A stretch of 64,000 nt of DNA from Apus apus (GCF_020740795.1 NC_067286.1:14022633-14086632), one strand, 5' to 3'; counted from the stretch's first letter, positions 13,001 to 27,374 are shown. Notes: generated by a model from the letters alone, not told the origin. Numbers and translations are program-made.

Positions 13001-16000
13001 CATTTAACTACTTGTTTTACTGTAAATGTTTTGTGATAATATTTTCACTTTTTTTTTTTTCCCCCATGTAACTTCCTTTTATAGATGGTTATATTTATTT
13101 ATATAATCACAGAAGAAATTATAAGAGATGTTTTTTGGATAGGATGTGTTCTATGAACATACACACAATTTCTATCATTTGAAGGCCTTAAATAAAATTA
13201 AGCTTCTGAACATTCCTAAAATGGAGTGGAAGTAGAAGAGTTAGAAAATGCATGCAGAAACTGTGTCAGTGCTGCAACATACTCAGGAGGCACCGTGGGA
13301 TAGTTGTTAGTCTCCATTATGCTTTGGTAAGGGCTATTAATGTAAGAAGGATGCCAGAAAAACCTGAAGGAGAAACTGTGGGCAGCCGGATGCATACCTG
13401 GAAATAGCAATCATTCTTTGGGTAAAGGTAATGGAGGCAATTGGGAAGACTTCTGGTATTTAAAATCCCAATCACAGCAAGTCATGCTTACTCAGACATC
13501 CAAAGGCAGAGGATAACACTTCATATTGACTATTCACTTGAATTATCCCATATTAAAGCATTAAAAGAAAACAAACTAAATAAATAAAACCAACACTACC
13601 AGCAGGAATCCTAGAGCAAGAGGCTTCCACAGTGACCTCTTTTGCCAGCTGCTGAGAAAGAGGCTACAGGGTCTTCGCCCAGCTGCCCAAACTCCTGCAA
13701 CTTCACGGAAGATCCAAACCCTCACCAATAAAATCTGGGATTTCCTTTCTGGTATGAACTAATTGCATGAAGCTTCTTGTAGTAATCCTATGTTCATTAG
13801 TAACACAACTTCATGGTTCTTTAAGCATTGCAAGTCAAAAAAAATAGTTCACTGCAAAAAATTCAACAGTTCCTTATGTCATGCATTTATTTGTAGTCAC
13901 AGGGTATATTGCTGAGAAAAAAATTATCCTATCAAGTACATTCAGTGATGTAGTTTTCATATCCCTGTCCAAGTCATGTCCAATTCTGACATGGCTCTGG
14001 CCTTTGATCCTTGTACTTTGGTATACAATTTTTTTTATAGCTTTCATAGGGGAAGTTCAGCACACAATGCGTTTCCTGGAAGAAATTTGTAAAACTGTTT
14101 TTCAGGTCAAGGGTCAATGATTCAAATTCAACAGATTTTATCTAATAGATGTTCTGGAAGTAGCAGAATTAATTTAAAATGCCTGAAATCCTTGCCAATA
14201 TGCTTTAATTGGTAAATAAGCATCTTCTACTTAGGAATGGCAGTAAGAAGAGTACTGGCATATTATTAAAAGGCATTTATTGCTTGCTTTGCTGTTTACA
14301 TTCATTAGTAGAAAGACACAAGTGCTTGAGGGACACAACTGGATACTGTTTCAATGAAAACAATCTTTGAGCTTGGTGGAAAACTTTTCAGATAGGATTG
14401 CAGTAGTCAGCAGCCAGCAGAAAGAAGGCAACAACATTAGTAAGTGACAACTCACTTGAACAACCTGATGCAGAGCTTGTGTGTGTGGGAGGAAAAAGCA
14501 GTGTGTGTTCATGTATGCACTGCTCACTGAGAAACTTCAAGGAGGAAGACAGCTAACCAGCACACTGCACAGTTCTGGCTTCATTACAAACCCTGTCTTT
14601 TTGGTTACTCCTCACCCATCAGAAGAATTCTACAAAGTGTATCAGGAACTCTGTCAGATCAGCCTTATGCACCCAAGTGTCATCCTTCTGCAATGAAGCA
14701 ATGATACATCAGCCCATGGAGAAATACCATATGCACCCCAATTCAGAGCAGCAGCCTTTGCCAACCCAGTATTAATGCTAAGAAAATAACTTAGTTTCCA
14801 ATAAATGTAATACTAAGTTTTAAACAGTAATGGCTCTTTGCTTGAGAAATATACTCAGGAGTAGCTGGAAGATATGTAAGAGGATACAGATAAGGGAATG
14901 GCACTTTGATAAAGCATCATTGGCTAATTTTGCCTATGATACTCTACCTAATTTGCCACAGTACAGTAAGTATTCAAGTTTATGTATGTCTGTGGTGGAA
15001 GTATAGAGTGGTCTAGTGACTCTTTGAAACTTCTTAATGGAAAAATCTTTAGCTACCTCATTTGAACTAAACCACAAGCCTTTCAGAAAAAAAATAATAA
15101 ATTAAATTTTGTATGTCACCTACAAATATTAATTCAGAACTATAGTACTGTGTAGTCTTTTGGAAGAGCAGAAATGCATCATCTAAGTCAGGAAACACAT
15201 CACAGCAGCAATAAGCATGATCTTGGTTTTGTATTTAAATCGATGGAAGTTTTGCTCTGGTTTCACTGGAAGCATAGCCTGAAATAAATTATCTTTCCTT
15301 CATCCCACTAAAACCAATGGATGAATCCACCTGCAATGTTTTGGCACCCCCCAAAGGTATTTGACTGAATCCTTCATCTGTGAAAGACTATGTATTAAAA
15401 TACCAAATTAATGGAAAGCTAGGTCCCCCAGCTATTTGTTCATACTCTGTTAGCAAGGTCATCCTGTCCTTAGTCTCACATTATAAAAAAGAAGTCCAAC
15501 TAACCTGGTCATTAGATCATGAAGTAAAATGCTTATGTCCTGCCTACCTAATATTATAAACCTTTGAAAACCCACAAGGCTTTTAGAGAATTCCCTGGAT
15601 ACCTTTGAATACGCATATAGCTTTCACTAAAGGGGAGAAGACACTGATTTGAAACAAAAGGGGTTTTTTTGCATTTTTACTCAAATTATTGCTGTCACAA
15701 ATCCTACAGTTTGGAATAGTTAGGCTAAAAATCCTATTCTCAATTTTACCACTTCTGTGTGCTTATTTTTTCTCACATCTCTGTTTCATGAGCTTTGCAG
15801 TCACCACACAGTTTTTCTAAGGAAAAGGAACAGATAGCCTGACAGCTGCAAAGGGCTTACACTGAAAGCATTTAAAGAATCCTTCTTTAATCTGATTTTA
15901 GCGGAAATTAAGCTTTACTCATTTTCTGTTTGCACCAAAATTAACAGGGTTGATCTCATGGATAACTAAGACATTCCCCTGAAGCTTGGAATCTGTTTTG

Positions 16001-16160
16001 TGCAGTCTCAAAAGCTATTACTGTGCTGCATTCAGACAAAGAAAGATTGAATGAACCAGAGCAAAAAGCTGTATATCATAATGTAATTTGTTAAAATTCC
16101 ATCTGACCCCTCAATAAAGGAGATTTGTAACAAGCCCTGGAGTATATTGGGTTATATATA
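10091..16160. other. Non-coding DNA without recognised genes
   Basis: It is AT-rich, with scattered A and T runs and no exon, tRNA or conserved domain that I can support. Two stretches are more GC-rich, 10110-10450 and 11440-11870. The second carries 100- to 144-codon frames on both strands but no recognisable protein. Depending on which CpG island is the promoter, this region is intergenic or a PIK3C2A 5' intron. Confidence 0.5.
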
Positions 16161-16164
16161 TACT

Positions 16165-16455
16165 GGGGAGGGACTTTTTACAAGGGCTTGTAGAGAGAGG
16201 ACAAGGGGTAATGGATTAAAACTGGAAGAGGGGAGATTTAGGTTAGACATTAAGAGCAAATTATTTAGTGTGAGGGTGGTGAGACACTGGAACAGGTTGC
16301 CTAAGGAAGGTGTGGAAGACCCATCTCTGGAAGTATCCCAGGCCACGTTGGATGGGGCTCTGAGCAACCTGATCTCATGGGAGGTACCCCTGCCCATGCA
16401 GGGGGGTTGGAACTAGATGATCTTTAAGGTCCCTTCCAACTCAAATCATTCTATA
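16165..16455 (+). repeat. CR1 LINE 3' end, plus strand
   Basis: The sequence runs gggagggactttttacaagg, agacattaagagcaaatt, gagacactggaacaggttgcc, gttggatggggctctgagcaa, ggaactagatgatctt, taaggtcccttccaactc and ends in aatcattctataattcagtaa, the degraded octamer tail. It is the 3' UTR of CR1 only. The 89-codon frame at 16147-16416 is this repeat. Confidence 0.93.
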
Positions 16456-18005
16456 ATTCAGTAATATTCAGTTGCTCAAAACCAGGCCACATGGTGGCAG
16501 ATGGTCAAGAACTCGGGTATCCAGCTCCCCACAGGCTCTTCCACAACTATTAGATTGTTTCCAGAAAGTCCCTTTCAACCCTAAGTTACTTTAAAAATGC
16601 CTGAAATTTTTTAATCTCCTGTCAGAGATCACAATTCTGAGAATTCTCCAATCTTTTGAAGTGTAAACACCAAAACCATTTTTCCACTACTGTACTTATT
16701 TGCCTTCTTCCTTTTCTAAACTAACCATATGGGTTAGGCAAGCTCAAGTAAGTCTGCTAGGTTATTTCACCACCTAGCATTTTAGTGACCTAGCCTGAGT
16801 CATTTAGGGTCAAAACAGACTTTTACAACATTGAAGACCCTGCAGCTCATTAGAAACCATTAGTTCATCAGTACAGAACGAATGTTGCATTACACTCTCA
16901 ACAAAGCGAACACTTAGAGATTAGAGAGTACTAATAATGCATGACTAGCACCTTTGCAAATATAGGACTTCAAACATAAATACCCTGCTTGCCTCATGAC
17001 AAAAGGCAGACAGATGTGATGACAGAGGTAGAGCTTGTACTGAAAGCTTTTGTTTTTTTTAAACCCATGCTTAAAATTGTATGTCCCTCTGTGGTCATTA
17101 AGCACTGGGAATTAATGTTTTGAGCTGTTGTTGTAAACTAGGATTTAAAAAAATCTGATGTCAATATTTTTACTGGCTTTGAAAAAAATTATCAAATAAA
17201 CGGATTGCAGTCTACTGCTAATCATCAGTGGTACTAAAGTCTGAATATTTTGATGCAAGACATTAATTCTTGGCCAAAATTTGAGTTCTGTGAGGGACCC
17301 TATGTCTGCAGTCATTAAAGTGAAAGGAGTTTTCCCTTATGACCAGGTGATAAAGCCTTTAGACTATGCCTGAGCATCTAAAAAAAGTTCTGTGCAGTCA
17401 CTTCAGTTGGGAGAGTTCCTTAAAACCTCAGAAAATAGTATTAATTAAAAAAAAAACATGGGAAGCAATATTTATTTTCATCTCTGCAAGTATATAAATT
17501 CCACTCTATATAGAGAATGTGTGATTTGTTGGGTAGGGAAGGTGGACTTTTCAGGAGGATTTGCCGGGGCTCCACAGATCCCTTTGCACAAGAAGTGTTG
17601 GGGAGAGGCTCAGACATGGCAGAGAAGGACAGAAGGAAAGGATTTGTATCAAGATAGGCTTTCCAGTCCCAGGTAATGAGGCAACTGGACCTGCACTATT
17701 TCTTAGGTGAAATTATGTACCTGCAGCCTGAGGCTCACAGATAGAGTTTGATAATGCTTTTACAACAGACACAATTTGTTTAGGCAAACCAGTTTGTCTT
17801 GGCTTCAGTTCACCAACCTGCAAAAGGGATGTTATCTAACTGTGGTTTTGTGAAACTAGGAACAATTGCAGAGTGTTTTCAGACAGACTGATGAAAGCTT
17901 TTACTTTGTACGTTACATTTTTATTGGTGGAGGGTAAAGAATATGGAAGGATGTGGGAGAGAGGCCAGGAGGAGTGACAACATAAGCAAAGATAATAAGG
18001 TCCAG
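16456..18005. other. Non-coding DNA
   Basis: Nothing beyond AT-rich single-copy-looking sequence is seen here. Short frames at 16914-17105 (minus) and 17458-17676 (plus) show no domain. Confidence 0.5.
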
Positions 18006-18007
18006 AA

Positions 18008-18312
18008 AAATCATAGAATGATTTGGATTAGAAGGGACCTTAAAGATCATCTAGTTCCAGCCCCCCATGCATGGGCATGTTGAGCTTCTCATTGACCAAC
18101 ACCCTCAAGTCCTTCTCCTTAGAACTGTTCTCAACCCATTCTCCACCCAGCCTGCATTTGTGCTTGGGATTGCCCTGGCCCATGTGCAGGACCTTGCACT
18201 TGGCCTTGCTGAACTTCCTGGGTTTGACATTGGCATTTATTTTATGGGTCAGTTTGTCTCTCAGACGTATCCATCTCCACTGCCTTTCACAAGTGTAAAC
18301 ACTTGCAGCAGG
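18008..18312 (-). repeat. CR1 LINE, minus strand, RT C-terminus joined to 3' tail
   Basis: From the right edge inwards on the minus strand, a reverse-transcriptase C-terminal remnant of CR1 ORF2 can be read (around residues KAKCKVLHMGQGNPKHKC and SKEKDLRVLVNEKLNM of the 18040-18318 frame). It then jumps to the CR1 terminus (tctagttccag...gaagggacc read in reverse, ending atcatagaatga). The usual intervening 3' part is missing, so the copy has an internal deletion. It is defective and not a gene. Confidence 0.88.
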
Positions 18313-20164
18313 TACCATAAAGAAAGGCAGTATCAGCTACCTCTAATCCAATGTCAACACCAGAAAAGCAGGCAGCATTTTGCTAACCAATTCTAGGAAG
18401 CTCTTAGGTGTTGATTCAGAGGGCAGTTTTTCCACTTCTCAGTTGTATCAACAGATTGGGCATTAAAGTTCCCAGTTTTTATTTCCAGTGTGGCAGTTGC
18501 TCCACAACAATGAATAACTTCTTTGCTTCACAATCTATTAAACTCTTGGCTTAATACTTAACTATTTCACAGAATAAGTATGAATACTAACTACTGTAAA
18601 ATATTTCATATTAAAACTACTGGTAAGAAGATATAGTGTATAAGTAACTGCAGTGTGATGGCCATTTAGTTGCACGATTGATTTGATCTTGGTCTTCCAA
18701 AATTATTTTAAAGGTATTACTTTTATATTCAGATCACTATACAAATCCTGCTTCTGCAAAAATGTATTCTTAGAAGTGAGTGCTAGTTGCAGGAATACAT
18801 AGCAATCTTGATTTTCTTTCTACACAAGGTTTTCTGCACTCTTTGCTTCAAACCATCCTTACCCTGCTTCCCCTGCCATGACATGAGTCATTCAGCCACA
18901 TAAGCTTCCATCCAAATTAGATACATTTGGTAAAACAACCAGTTAGCAAATGTCTATGTAGAGTCCACCTTTTGAAATCAAGCTCAAGCTATGCAACATA
19001 ATGCTTTCCTACTCCAGAATATGTAATTTCTTTTGAAGGAGCTTGCATTAGGATTTATTTTTAATTCCTCTCTAATAGGTAGAAACCTGTATTTCCATTT
19101 TCTAGAGGCACAGCTCAGCCAAGGCAAGCCAATGACAAACATTGTTCTTTCAAGTATTCTCACCCAGCCTTATTTTTATGAATACTTTTGGAGGAGTGTT
19201 AATGCAATACAGTGTTAAACATGTATGAATTGACAAAGAATAAAGATCAATAGTTGATAAAGTACAAAGGGTGACAGAAGCAGAGTGAAAACACTTTTAA
19301 GCTACCTATGTTTAATGAGGGTTAATGTAAGTCGATAAAAAACATGCAAATTCACCCATCACATCTTCTGAAGAAATCTCTTTTAAAATCTCATCAAAGA
19401 AAGGAAAAATTGGGATGATTTCCCTTTCTGTAATAAAGTAATCCCTTGCCACAAATTATTTACACATCTTGCTCAAAATACTACCACTGAAGAGAAAGTA
19501 TTTCATCTCTGAAGTAGACAAAATGTTTCCTGATGGCCAGGGTCCAAAACAACACAGGATAGAGCAGAACTTTCAACCATATCCTCCCATTCTTGTAATA
19601 CTCAAATTTCCTAAACAGTTTTTCAGGAACAAGATAATGTTGGGGTTCAACAACGACACCAAAAATACTTTTGCACAATACTGTTCCTTTTTTCAGTGTG
19701 AGGGAACAAATACAGGTCCAGTCTATAACTCATTGTTCCAATGAGCACATAGATACCCTTTTTTCTCCTGTGTTTTATTTTCAATTTCCAAAACTGTAAA
19801 TATTGTCATCACTATTCTACAGATGTCCATAAACACGAATATTTCATTTCAGTATAACCAGATGAAACAGTGGACAGAAGGCTGCTTCACACTGTGGAGA
19901 GACTAGAAAGGCTGAAGAAATAGCTTGCAGATAAGAAATGAACTTGCTACCCTTTCACTGGAAGATTCAGGCTTCAGCACATTCCCCATGGAAGAGCAGA
20001 AGGGAAGAACTAATAGATTCCAGACAGGTATGGGACATTGGTGAGAGTCACCTCTCCACAAACATCTCTGCAGAACACAAAAATGACAGACCGTAAGTTC
20101 TGGTTTAAGCCTTCCACTTTTGTAATTCCTGAAAAACACTCAACATGCAGATTTACCTGCATGC

Positions 20165-20370
20165 TTGCTCATGCTTGTGCATGCTCACACTCACCTGGAG
20201 GCTCACCAGTATGTACACACACTGATGCATCTTCACACTCACTCACACACCTCCCACATGCCCACTGGCTCATACAGACTGACTCTTGCTCTGTCTCACG
20301 TCCGTGCTCACACGTATACACTCTCACTTGGTCACACACCTGCACCCCCTTGTGCTCACATGTACTTCCT
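20165..20370. repeat. Cryptic CA/CT-rich simple repeat
   Basis: About 200 bp are dominated by interrupted CACA, CTCACA and TGCTCA words (for example cacactcactcacacacct). This is a decayed microsatellite with no long pure array. It produces His/Ser/Thr-rich frames in two registers that should not be taken as genes. Confidence 0.75.
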
Positions 20371-23300
20371 GCCCATCCTTGCTAGAACAACTAATAATTC
20401 GTGCTTCAGCTATGCATTTCGTATTTTCAAGCACCAAGTTCTATGAATGGTCCTGATTCGTGTTTTGTTTGCAATTAAAGATGAATTCTCAGCAGGAACT
20501 AAGCACCCTAATTTAAAAACCTAAAGAAAGGAAGACCTGGCTTTGTACATTTCATGACAACACAAGGTAACAGCACTTTGCTTCCACAGTGCCCGAGGAG
20601 CAGAACTATACTTTTCACAACACTCATGGGAAAATGAAGTGTGCTCTGAACTTTAGTTTCTCAAAGACAGATTAGATCCTACCACATCTTTCGCCACAAA
20701 GCAGTTAAAAAGCTTACACCTTAACTCTGATCTGCAGTTCAGCCCAGAGGTGGGATAACTTCTCAGAAGAATTGAGAAATTGCAATACCAAGGAACAACA
20801 GGTTCAACAACACCTGATTTGATTGCTTTTTTCTTGTGTTATGAGAAATAGTGAGCATTCTATTTACCTCCAGCGTGCCACTCGTTACATTACAGAAGTA
20901 GACCTGCATGTCGTATTTACGCTACAGGTGTACAATGGATTTATGCAGTAATGTAACAATCCTTTTGCATTTTATACTATTGTTTTCCTAGCAATTCCAT
21001 TATTCCTAACACTTGCTATCTTGATCACCACTGAGCATTGCATTGAAGTTTTCACAGAACTTTCTTATTATACATCTACAATCAGAGCAATAGGAGAACT
21101 AGTCCAGAACTTGCCATTTTGGCTGAAAAAAAAACCACAACAAACCCAAGCTTGCCTTTTCTTCAAGGCAACTCAGTTTACATTATTAACATATAATTTG
21201 CTGTTGTATCACCCAGCTACTGAGTGTCATGACATACTCTGCAGATCTAAAGTAAAAAGTTAGCTTTTAATTTTATTACTCCAAGTAATAAAAATATATT
21301 ACTCATCAGCAAACTTTCTCCAACAATTTTGTACCCCCTTTTGGATTATTTATGACAAGACTGAAGCACAGGAGCCTTGTACAAATTCCTGGGAAACAGC
21401 ACTGCTAACTTCCCCCTATTAGTCCAAAGTTTATAAAACAAACAAACAAAAACTAAAACCCCTAAACACCACAAGAATAAAACCCCAATGTTGACACCCC
21501 TTTTTTTCTCCCTCCAATAACTGAGTGATAATAATATGTATATAATGATTACAGGACAGAAGTAGATATAATTTTAAAAGATGGGTGTTTTTAAAATTTA
21601 ATACCACAATCTTGTAAATATCTAGTAGATACTTAGTCTCTCTCTAATGTTAAGATGCTAGTCATTTGCTTTATGATGACAGTGGCATTATATAAACTGC
21701 AGATGATGTGAAAGAATATGTAACAAAATATTGATTTACACAAGAAATCAAATAAAAACTGCGTCAGAATAAAGTGCTACATTTTCCTTTGATTAAACAT
21801 TTATGGTACTTATTGTTCCACATGAGATTTTTGTGACACACACACGTGTATGTCCTTTACCACAAGCCTTTATTTCTACTTTAAAAAGTATTTCCATTAG
21901 TGAAAATGAGAAGCCAAAAAAGTGCTGTGATACACTTCTTGCGGCAATCACAGTACCCTACCTTTTAGTTCTTGTTATTCTTGCCATTCATTATCTCATT
22001 TCCAAGCCACCCTTTCTTGAGAGCACTGAAATAGCTTGTACCAACATAGATGTCTTCATTCTTAAGCAAGATATCGTTCCTCTCCTGTCTTCAAGTCTGA
22101 AATGAACCCCATGTCTTGTACAAGTATTCATATTTTTCTGTATCTTCAAAACAGTGAAACCTGTTTTTTGTTTGTTTGTTTTAAACTAGGCTTTTTCCTC
22201 AATTTACTCCTTTTTTTTCCTTCTGAATATATTATGGGTCTTGCCTCAATTCTAACTACAAGCATTTTGGAGGCAAGATCACACCTGTTTCTCCAACCAT
22301 ATCTCCTTCTCTGTTTCTAAAGCACCTGCATCTTAATCAGGTTTTGTTAAATCTGCATGTAAATAATCTTCCTCTAAGGAATAAAAACTGTCTATTTCCT
22401 TTTTTAATCAGTGTAGAGCTGAAATTTTCAAGGAAGCCTCCCTTCTCCCATCTCTAACCTTAAGTTCTGTGTTGCTGGCTTGCTCATTTGGAAAAACGTA
22501 TCTGCTAAAGTCTTACAGAAATGTAAGCAAATACTCAAAAAGAAGCAGGCATAGACCTAAACATATGCTTAAATATTTTGCCGCACCAAGGCCTGAATAT
22601 TCCTGTTTCCAAATAAAGCTATTTGGCTGATAATTTCTGCTTAAGAGTTGCTGAATTTAAAAGCTGAATCTGATGAAGAATGTTTACCTTTATAAAGTAT
22701 GTCCAACTGAAGCAGAATCCTCTTTGATCAGACTAAGGTTTATTTTTTTTTTTGTTCTAGGGTAGCCACATTATTAAACTTCAGTAAATAACATTTTATA
22801 TTCTGAAAAAATATATATTTATCCTCATCCATTCTAATCTATTTTGTCATATCAATTAATCACATTACATGACCAGAAGCAGCTCCACCAAGACACCAAA
22901 CTGTAGGCTCTGCCAGTGACAAATAGGCCCACATCCCACCCCATGGCTGGGGTCACGCTGCCAGATGCTCCCCAAATAATAGGAGGAGGAACTGGCACAG
23001 CCCCAGAAAGCCAGGGATCCACCCTACCCAGAGGTTCTCCACCCTTCAGTTAAAGTAGGCTCCAGCCCAAAATGAGGTAGCCACAGAGTATTTGAAGAGA
23101 AAAAAATAAGTAGCATAACTAACTAGGCTATTGTAGCTATCAGCTTGTGATTGAGAGAGTGTGAAAACAATATGAAAAAATTCAAAGCAATGATAGAAAT
23201 CTTCTCTACTCCACAACAACATGGGAACTGCAAGAAGGAAAAAGAAAAAAAAACAAAACTAAAACCTTCAGCCGTTGGTTATTTAACACTGCAAAATCTC

Positions 23301-24596
23301 CTGGCATGTTTTTTCTATCTACTAAGAGGTGAAATATCTCAAGTTTAGGACAGGATAGCTGCCACACTGTTAGAGCAGGGTGTGGTTTAACACGCAGCAA
23401 TTTATTAATTAATTCATACTTTTGGCTAATGAAACAACAGGTTAGAAATATTCCCTTATCCCAGTCTGGAAGGGGTTCTTAAAAGTGACTGCAATTTTCA
23501 ACTCTGAATTCCAACATTTGCATTAGTTCTATCCAGGGTTTTGCGCTAAATTTTGTTTCCTGGAAAGACTTCTACTAGCTGAAAGTAATTCATCATGCTA
23601 CTGCAATTCTATAACAGAAAGATGGCTCTTGCCTTAGTATACTTGTCTAGGTTGTACAAAGAGTAATAAATCAGTCCCGTAGATCAGCTACTAGAAGAAG
23701 ATGGTCTACGTATGAGTTAACAACAGAAGATCTAGAAAACTCTGAGGCAAATACTCTTCCCTGTGTAAAAGACAGACTACACAGTAAGTGTACAGCATAA
23801 TTTCTCTACTCCCTTTTTACTCAGGATACTTGTACCAGGGCTTAAATGCAAGGAAGTAATTTTATTGAGAGAAAACATAATCCTGTTATAACAGGACACA
23901 ACGCCCACAAAATATGTAACTCTGTTACAAAATAGTTTCCTGAAAGCCAGGATATGGCCATACTGATAAGCTTGTGGAATCAGTAACTACATTTGGATAA
24001 AGATTTCTCTGACTGCTTACGTATACAAAATAAAAAAAGGGTAGTATTAATCAGGGAGGACAAAAGCTGTACTTGTAGACACTGGGGAAAGATTCCAAGC
24101 AGAGGCCTGACAGAGAAATAAAACCTATGTGCCATACACTAAGCTAAGCAGAAACTACTCTGAAACAAATGCCTCCTCAAGGAGAAATAAGCCACAGCTT
24201 AATTCCCACCAGTGAATTAATTGCATTCTTGCCCGCCACTTTAGTAAGAAGTCAACGGCCCTCCCACACTGGATAAATTAGGCACTTAACCATAACACTC
24301 TTAACTTTACAAGCACTATTTACTTTCCATTTCAGGTCTGTGGTTAAGCCTATTTACTAAGGCTGTTAGGAAACACAGCAAATGACTTTAGAAGTCTCAG
24401 CTCTGTGGCCGGCAGGTACTTGTGCACATCGCAGGAAACCAAATGTTGCTCTAGTTAAGCATGAATTTGTCAATACCAGCATTGCCATAGTGACACGGAA
24501 AAAAAAAACTCTGATCTCATTTCTAGGCATTTTTTCCTAACTCAAATGAAACAAGTTACAGTATGGCTTCTGTCCCTACTGTTTCTTCTGGCAGAG

Positions 24597-24615
24597 AAAA
24601 AAAAAAAAAAAAAAA
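24597..24615. repeat. Poly(A) run (A19)
   Basis: A homopolymer of about 19 A follows ctggcagag. No LINE or processed-transcript body is recognised next to it. Confidence 0.85.
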
Positions 24616-26074
24616 GTATTTAGCACCAGCCTTGAAGCTATTGGTTTATACTCTATGGTTAAAACACCAACAGATGCTAATAAATTAGCCTTTCTACCCA
24701 TGTTTGCTCTGAAATAATAAATGCTACTGCCAATGGCAAAAGTTGCATCAATCACTGTGTTTCCCAGAGAGAGGTTTAGGAGCCAGGGTTTAGGATTACT
24801 GCTTCACAGACATCTGGCTACCTAAAAATTACAGCAAAAAGCATCAAGGGCACTCTCATATATAGGAGCCCTTTTGAAATCCTACCCCTTTTTATTAATG
24901 TGCTGAAACAGTGTAACAAAAATGGTAGCCACAGTTCTTTTTTTCACTCTGCCATGCTATGCCCAGCATTAAGAACAGTGTTTCTCAACGTCAGATTAAG
25001 GTAACTACTTCTGCTGCAATACTGAAATCCTTAGCAGTTTTCAAACGTTGCAGTTTCCTGCATGTTGAAACTAGAGTAGTGTTTCAGAATCCAAAAAGCG
25101 TCTTCTAAAGCATCCGAAACAGCGATCAAACAGCTTTAGAAGCTGTGTGGCTAAACCCAAGGGAAATCTGAGTTAAACAGACCCCAAAAAAGACACAAAC
25201 CCAAAGCAATTAAGTGAAAGGAAAAAAAAAGAGAAAGAAAAAAAAAAACAGGCAAAAGCCAGAAAAAGGAGAATCTCAGTAAGCTTAGCACCATCTTGTA
25301 ACAGAAAAAACTGCTTTAGAAATTTAGATAGAAATTTAGAAACTGATTTAGAAATGAAGGAGGAAATCATAATAGAATGAACCTTGTAATTGCATTAAAG
25401 TGAGTGTATTTTAATTTCATGTTACACACCAAGATGACTCTTTTTGCATTCAGACATGCCAGGGATCCTCATGTATTGACCAGTATCAGCCCTGTTGTTT
25501 TACAGGCTGCCTGCAAAAACTGGCCATGGGCATTTTTACCATTGTATATTCTAGATTAGCCATTGAAGAGCTTGACATTGTTCCTTACTGTGGAAAACTG
25601 CATTGGATGTCCCCTATTACCATTAGCAACAAGGACACAGCTCCACACAGCTTTTTTCCTCTTGAAGCAAATTGATCTGTCCTGTAGCCTTGCAAACACC
25701 TGTTCAAATACAGAAGACAAAACAGTACGGCAGAGCAGCATGAGGTAGGCTACAACCTTAAAATAAGCTGCAAAGGGTAAGGGATGTGTTCCTGGAAGGC
25801 CAACTAAGTCAGTTATGGCCAAACTCCACCAAGAGCACTAGAGGTTTTCTTGCCTGCCTCAGTACATAGCACATAACCAGTTTCTGACAACATGTAGTGA
25901 GAACACTGAGTCTCTGCCACATAGGTAGAGCATAATCTCCCTGCCTACAGAGAGTCATGCTTGGAGAGCCTGGGACATGTCAAAAGTTCCAGCTCCAGCT
26001 GGCTCTCCTTGTGCAATGCTGTGGTTTAGCCTGCAGAGCTGTGACTTTACAGGTTCTTTTTGCACATAGTTGTG

Positions 26075-26153
26075 GCATGTTGGCTGGACATTATGGTCGG
26101 ACCCTGTGACCTCAGGGCTCCTTTCCAACCATGACTATTCTGTGATTCTATGT
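26075..26153 (+). repeat. CR1 LINE 3'-tail fragment
   Basis: This is a short terminal piece: ttggctggacattatggtc, then gggctcctttccaacc, then the tail actattctgtgattctatg. The end octamers are well preserved, which fixes the orientation as plus. The body is otherwise missing. Confidence 0.85.
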
Positions 26154-27111
26154 TTTTAACTGAACTTTAAATATCACTGTATGTTTCACCTGTTCCCATC
26201 AGAACAGCTATTTAGTTTTTAGCTGCAAGTAATTTGCAATTACTGAAATGTACATAAGAATCTATGCTTAATAAATTCAAGTGCTTCCAGGTCCCAAAAA
26301 TGATAGTTTACAAACTAGTAAAGAGTCCTAACTGACAAAAAAAAATCTAAAGTATAAAATACTGTGGAAAAATGATTTTATAATATTGAACAGTATTCCC
26401 TTGAGAGGGAAAGCTCCAAGCAGCGTCAGCCCTATTACTTTAATAGCTTTCTATTACCACAGATGTCATTATAGACAGTTTACATTCCCATTTTCTTTCA
26501 TGTCTAATCCAGAAGCTACAATTTCAACCACCACTTTGGCCTCCAGTTCTCATAATTAAGCATTCAAAATCCCATGACAGTTTTGAGTATCTTGCCTAGA
26601 TTGCACATATCCCTCAATAATTTATTTCTTCTCGTGTGTAAGCTATTGCAATAGTTTCTTGAACAAAATTTAAATAACTTGTAGATATGTAATTATCTTG
26701 TAAATCAGAAAAATAGAAATACAATGGACAGCAATAAAACTTATTCAAGAATTGGTACACGTCAAAACCTTTGTCTAAATGACCATAGGCTCACAGCATT
26801 GAAACATGTATGAGCTTACAACTAGAATTTATGTTTATTCCAGAAATAGTTATTTTAATAGGAACTATAGAGTATATGCTATTACAGCTACTATATAACT
26901 GTTCACTAAAATAAAATTTCTGAATAATGTAGGAGCACTTTTAGTGCCCAAAACACGGAGAAGATACTAGCCCTAAAAAACAAGTACTGCACTTCAGAAG
27001 AGAGTAAGAATGGAAATCCACAAATCAAGCTCCAAGCTCACATCAAGCATAAACAAATATGCAGGCTGAAAAGTTTCCTAACTTGTTTAATGTGCATAGA
27101 GGTCGAGATTA

Positions 27112-27130
27112 CCCCCCCCTCCCCCCTCCA
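27112..27130. repeat. C-rich tract (minus-strand G runs)
   Basis: The plus strand has C8 T C6 T CC. On the minus strand this is GG A G6 A G8, enough consecutive guanines to satisfy a G-quadruplex pattern. Confidence 0.7.
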
Positions 27131-27374
27131 GGTTTTTTCACCTCTGTTTCTAAGAAGGAAAAACATTGTCTGAACACAGTAAGGCTCAAATGGGTGAAAA
27201 AGAACTAGGAAAAAGAAGAAGGAGCAATCATGGAAAAGGATGCCTGAAAATACATTTTCAGATTCTCATGCATCAGTTCACAATAGGACATGTAATAGTA
27301 ACAAATTTATTGCAATCAAGAGAAGGTTTGAACAAAACAGTTGATGGTGTAAAGTGTAAGTTTTGATACACAAG

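Larger units (their letters stand above)
18313..26070. other. Non-coding DNA with simple repeats
   Basis: No exon or RNA gene is recognised. Notable are a cryptic CA/CT-rich tract (20165-20370), a 19-base A run near 24597 and A/G-rich patches near 25220. Frames of up to 115 codons across the CA-rich tract come from its low complexity. Confidence 0.5.

Noticed and set aside
18040..18318. 92-codon minus-strand frame as a gene
   Set aside because: It is a CR1 reverse-transcriptase remnant fused to the CR1 3' tail.
20038..20446. 115- and 93-codon His/Ser/Thr-rich frames
   Set aside because: They are translations of a cryptic CA/CT simple repeat.
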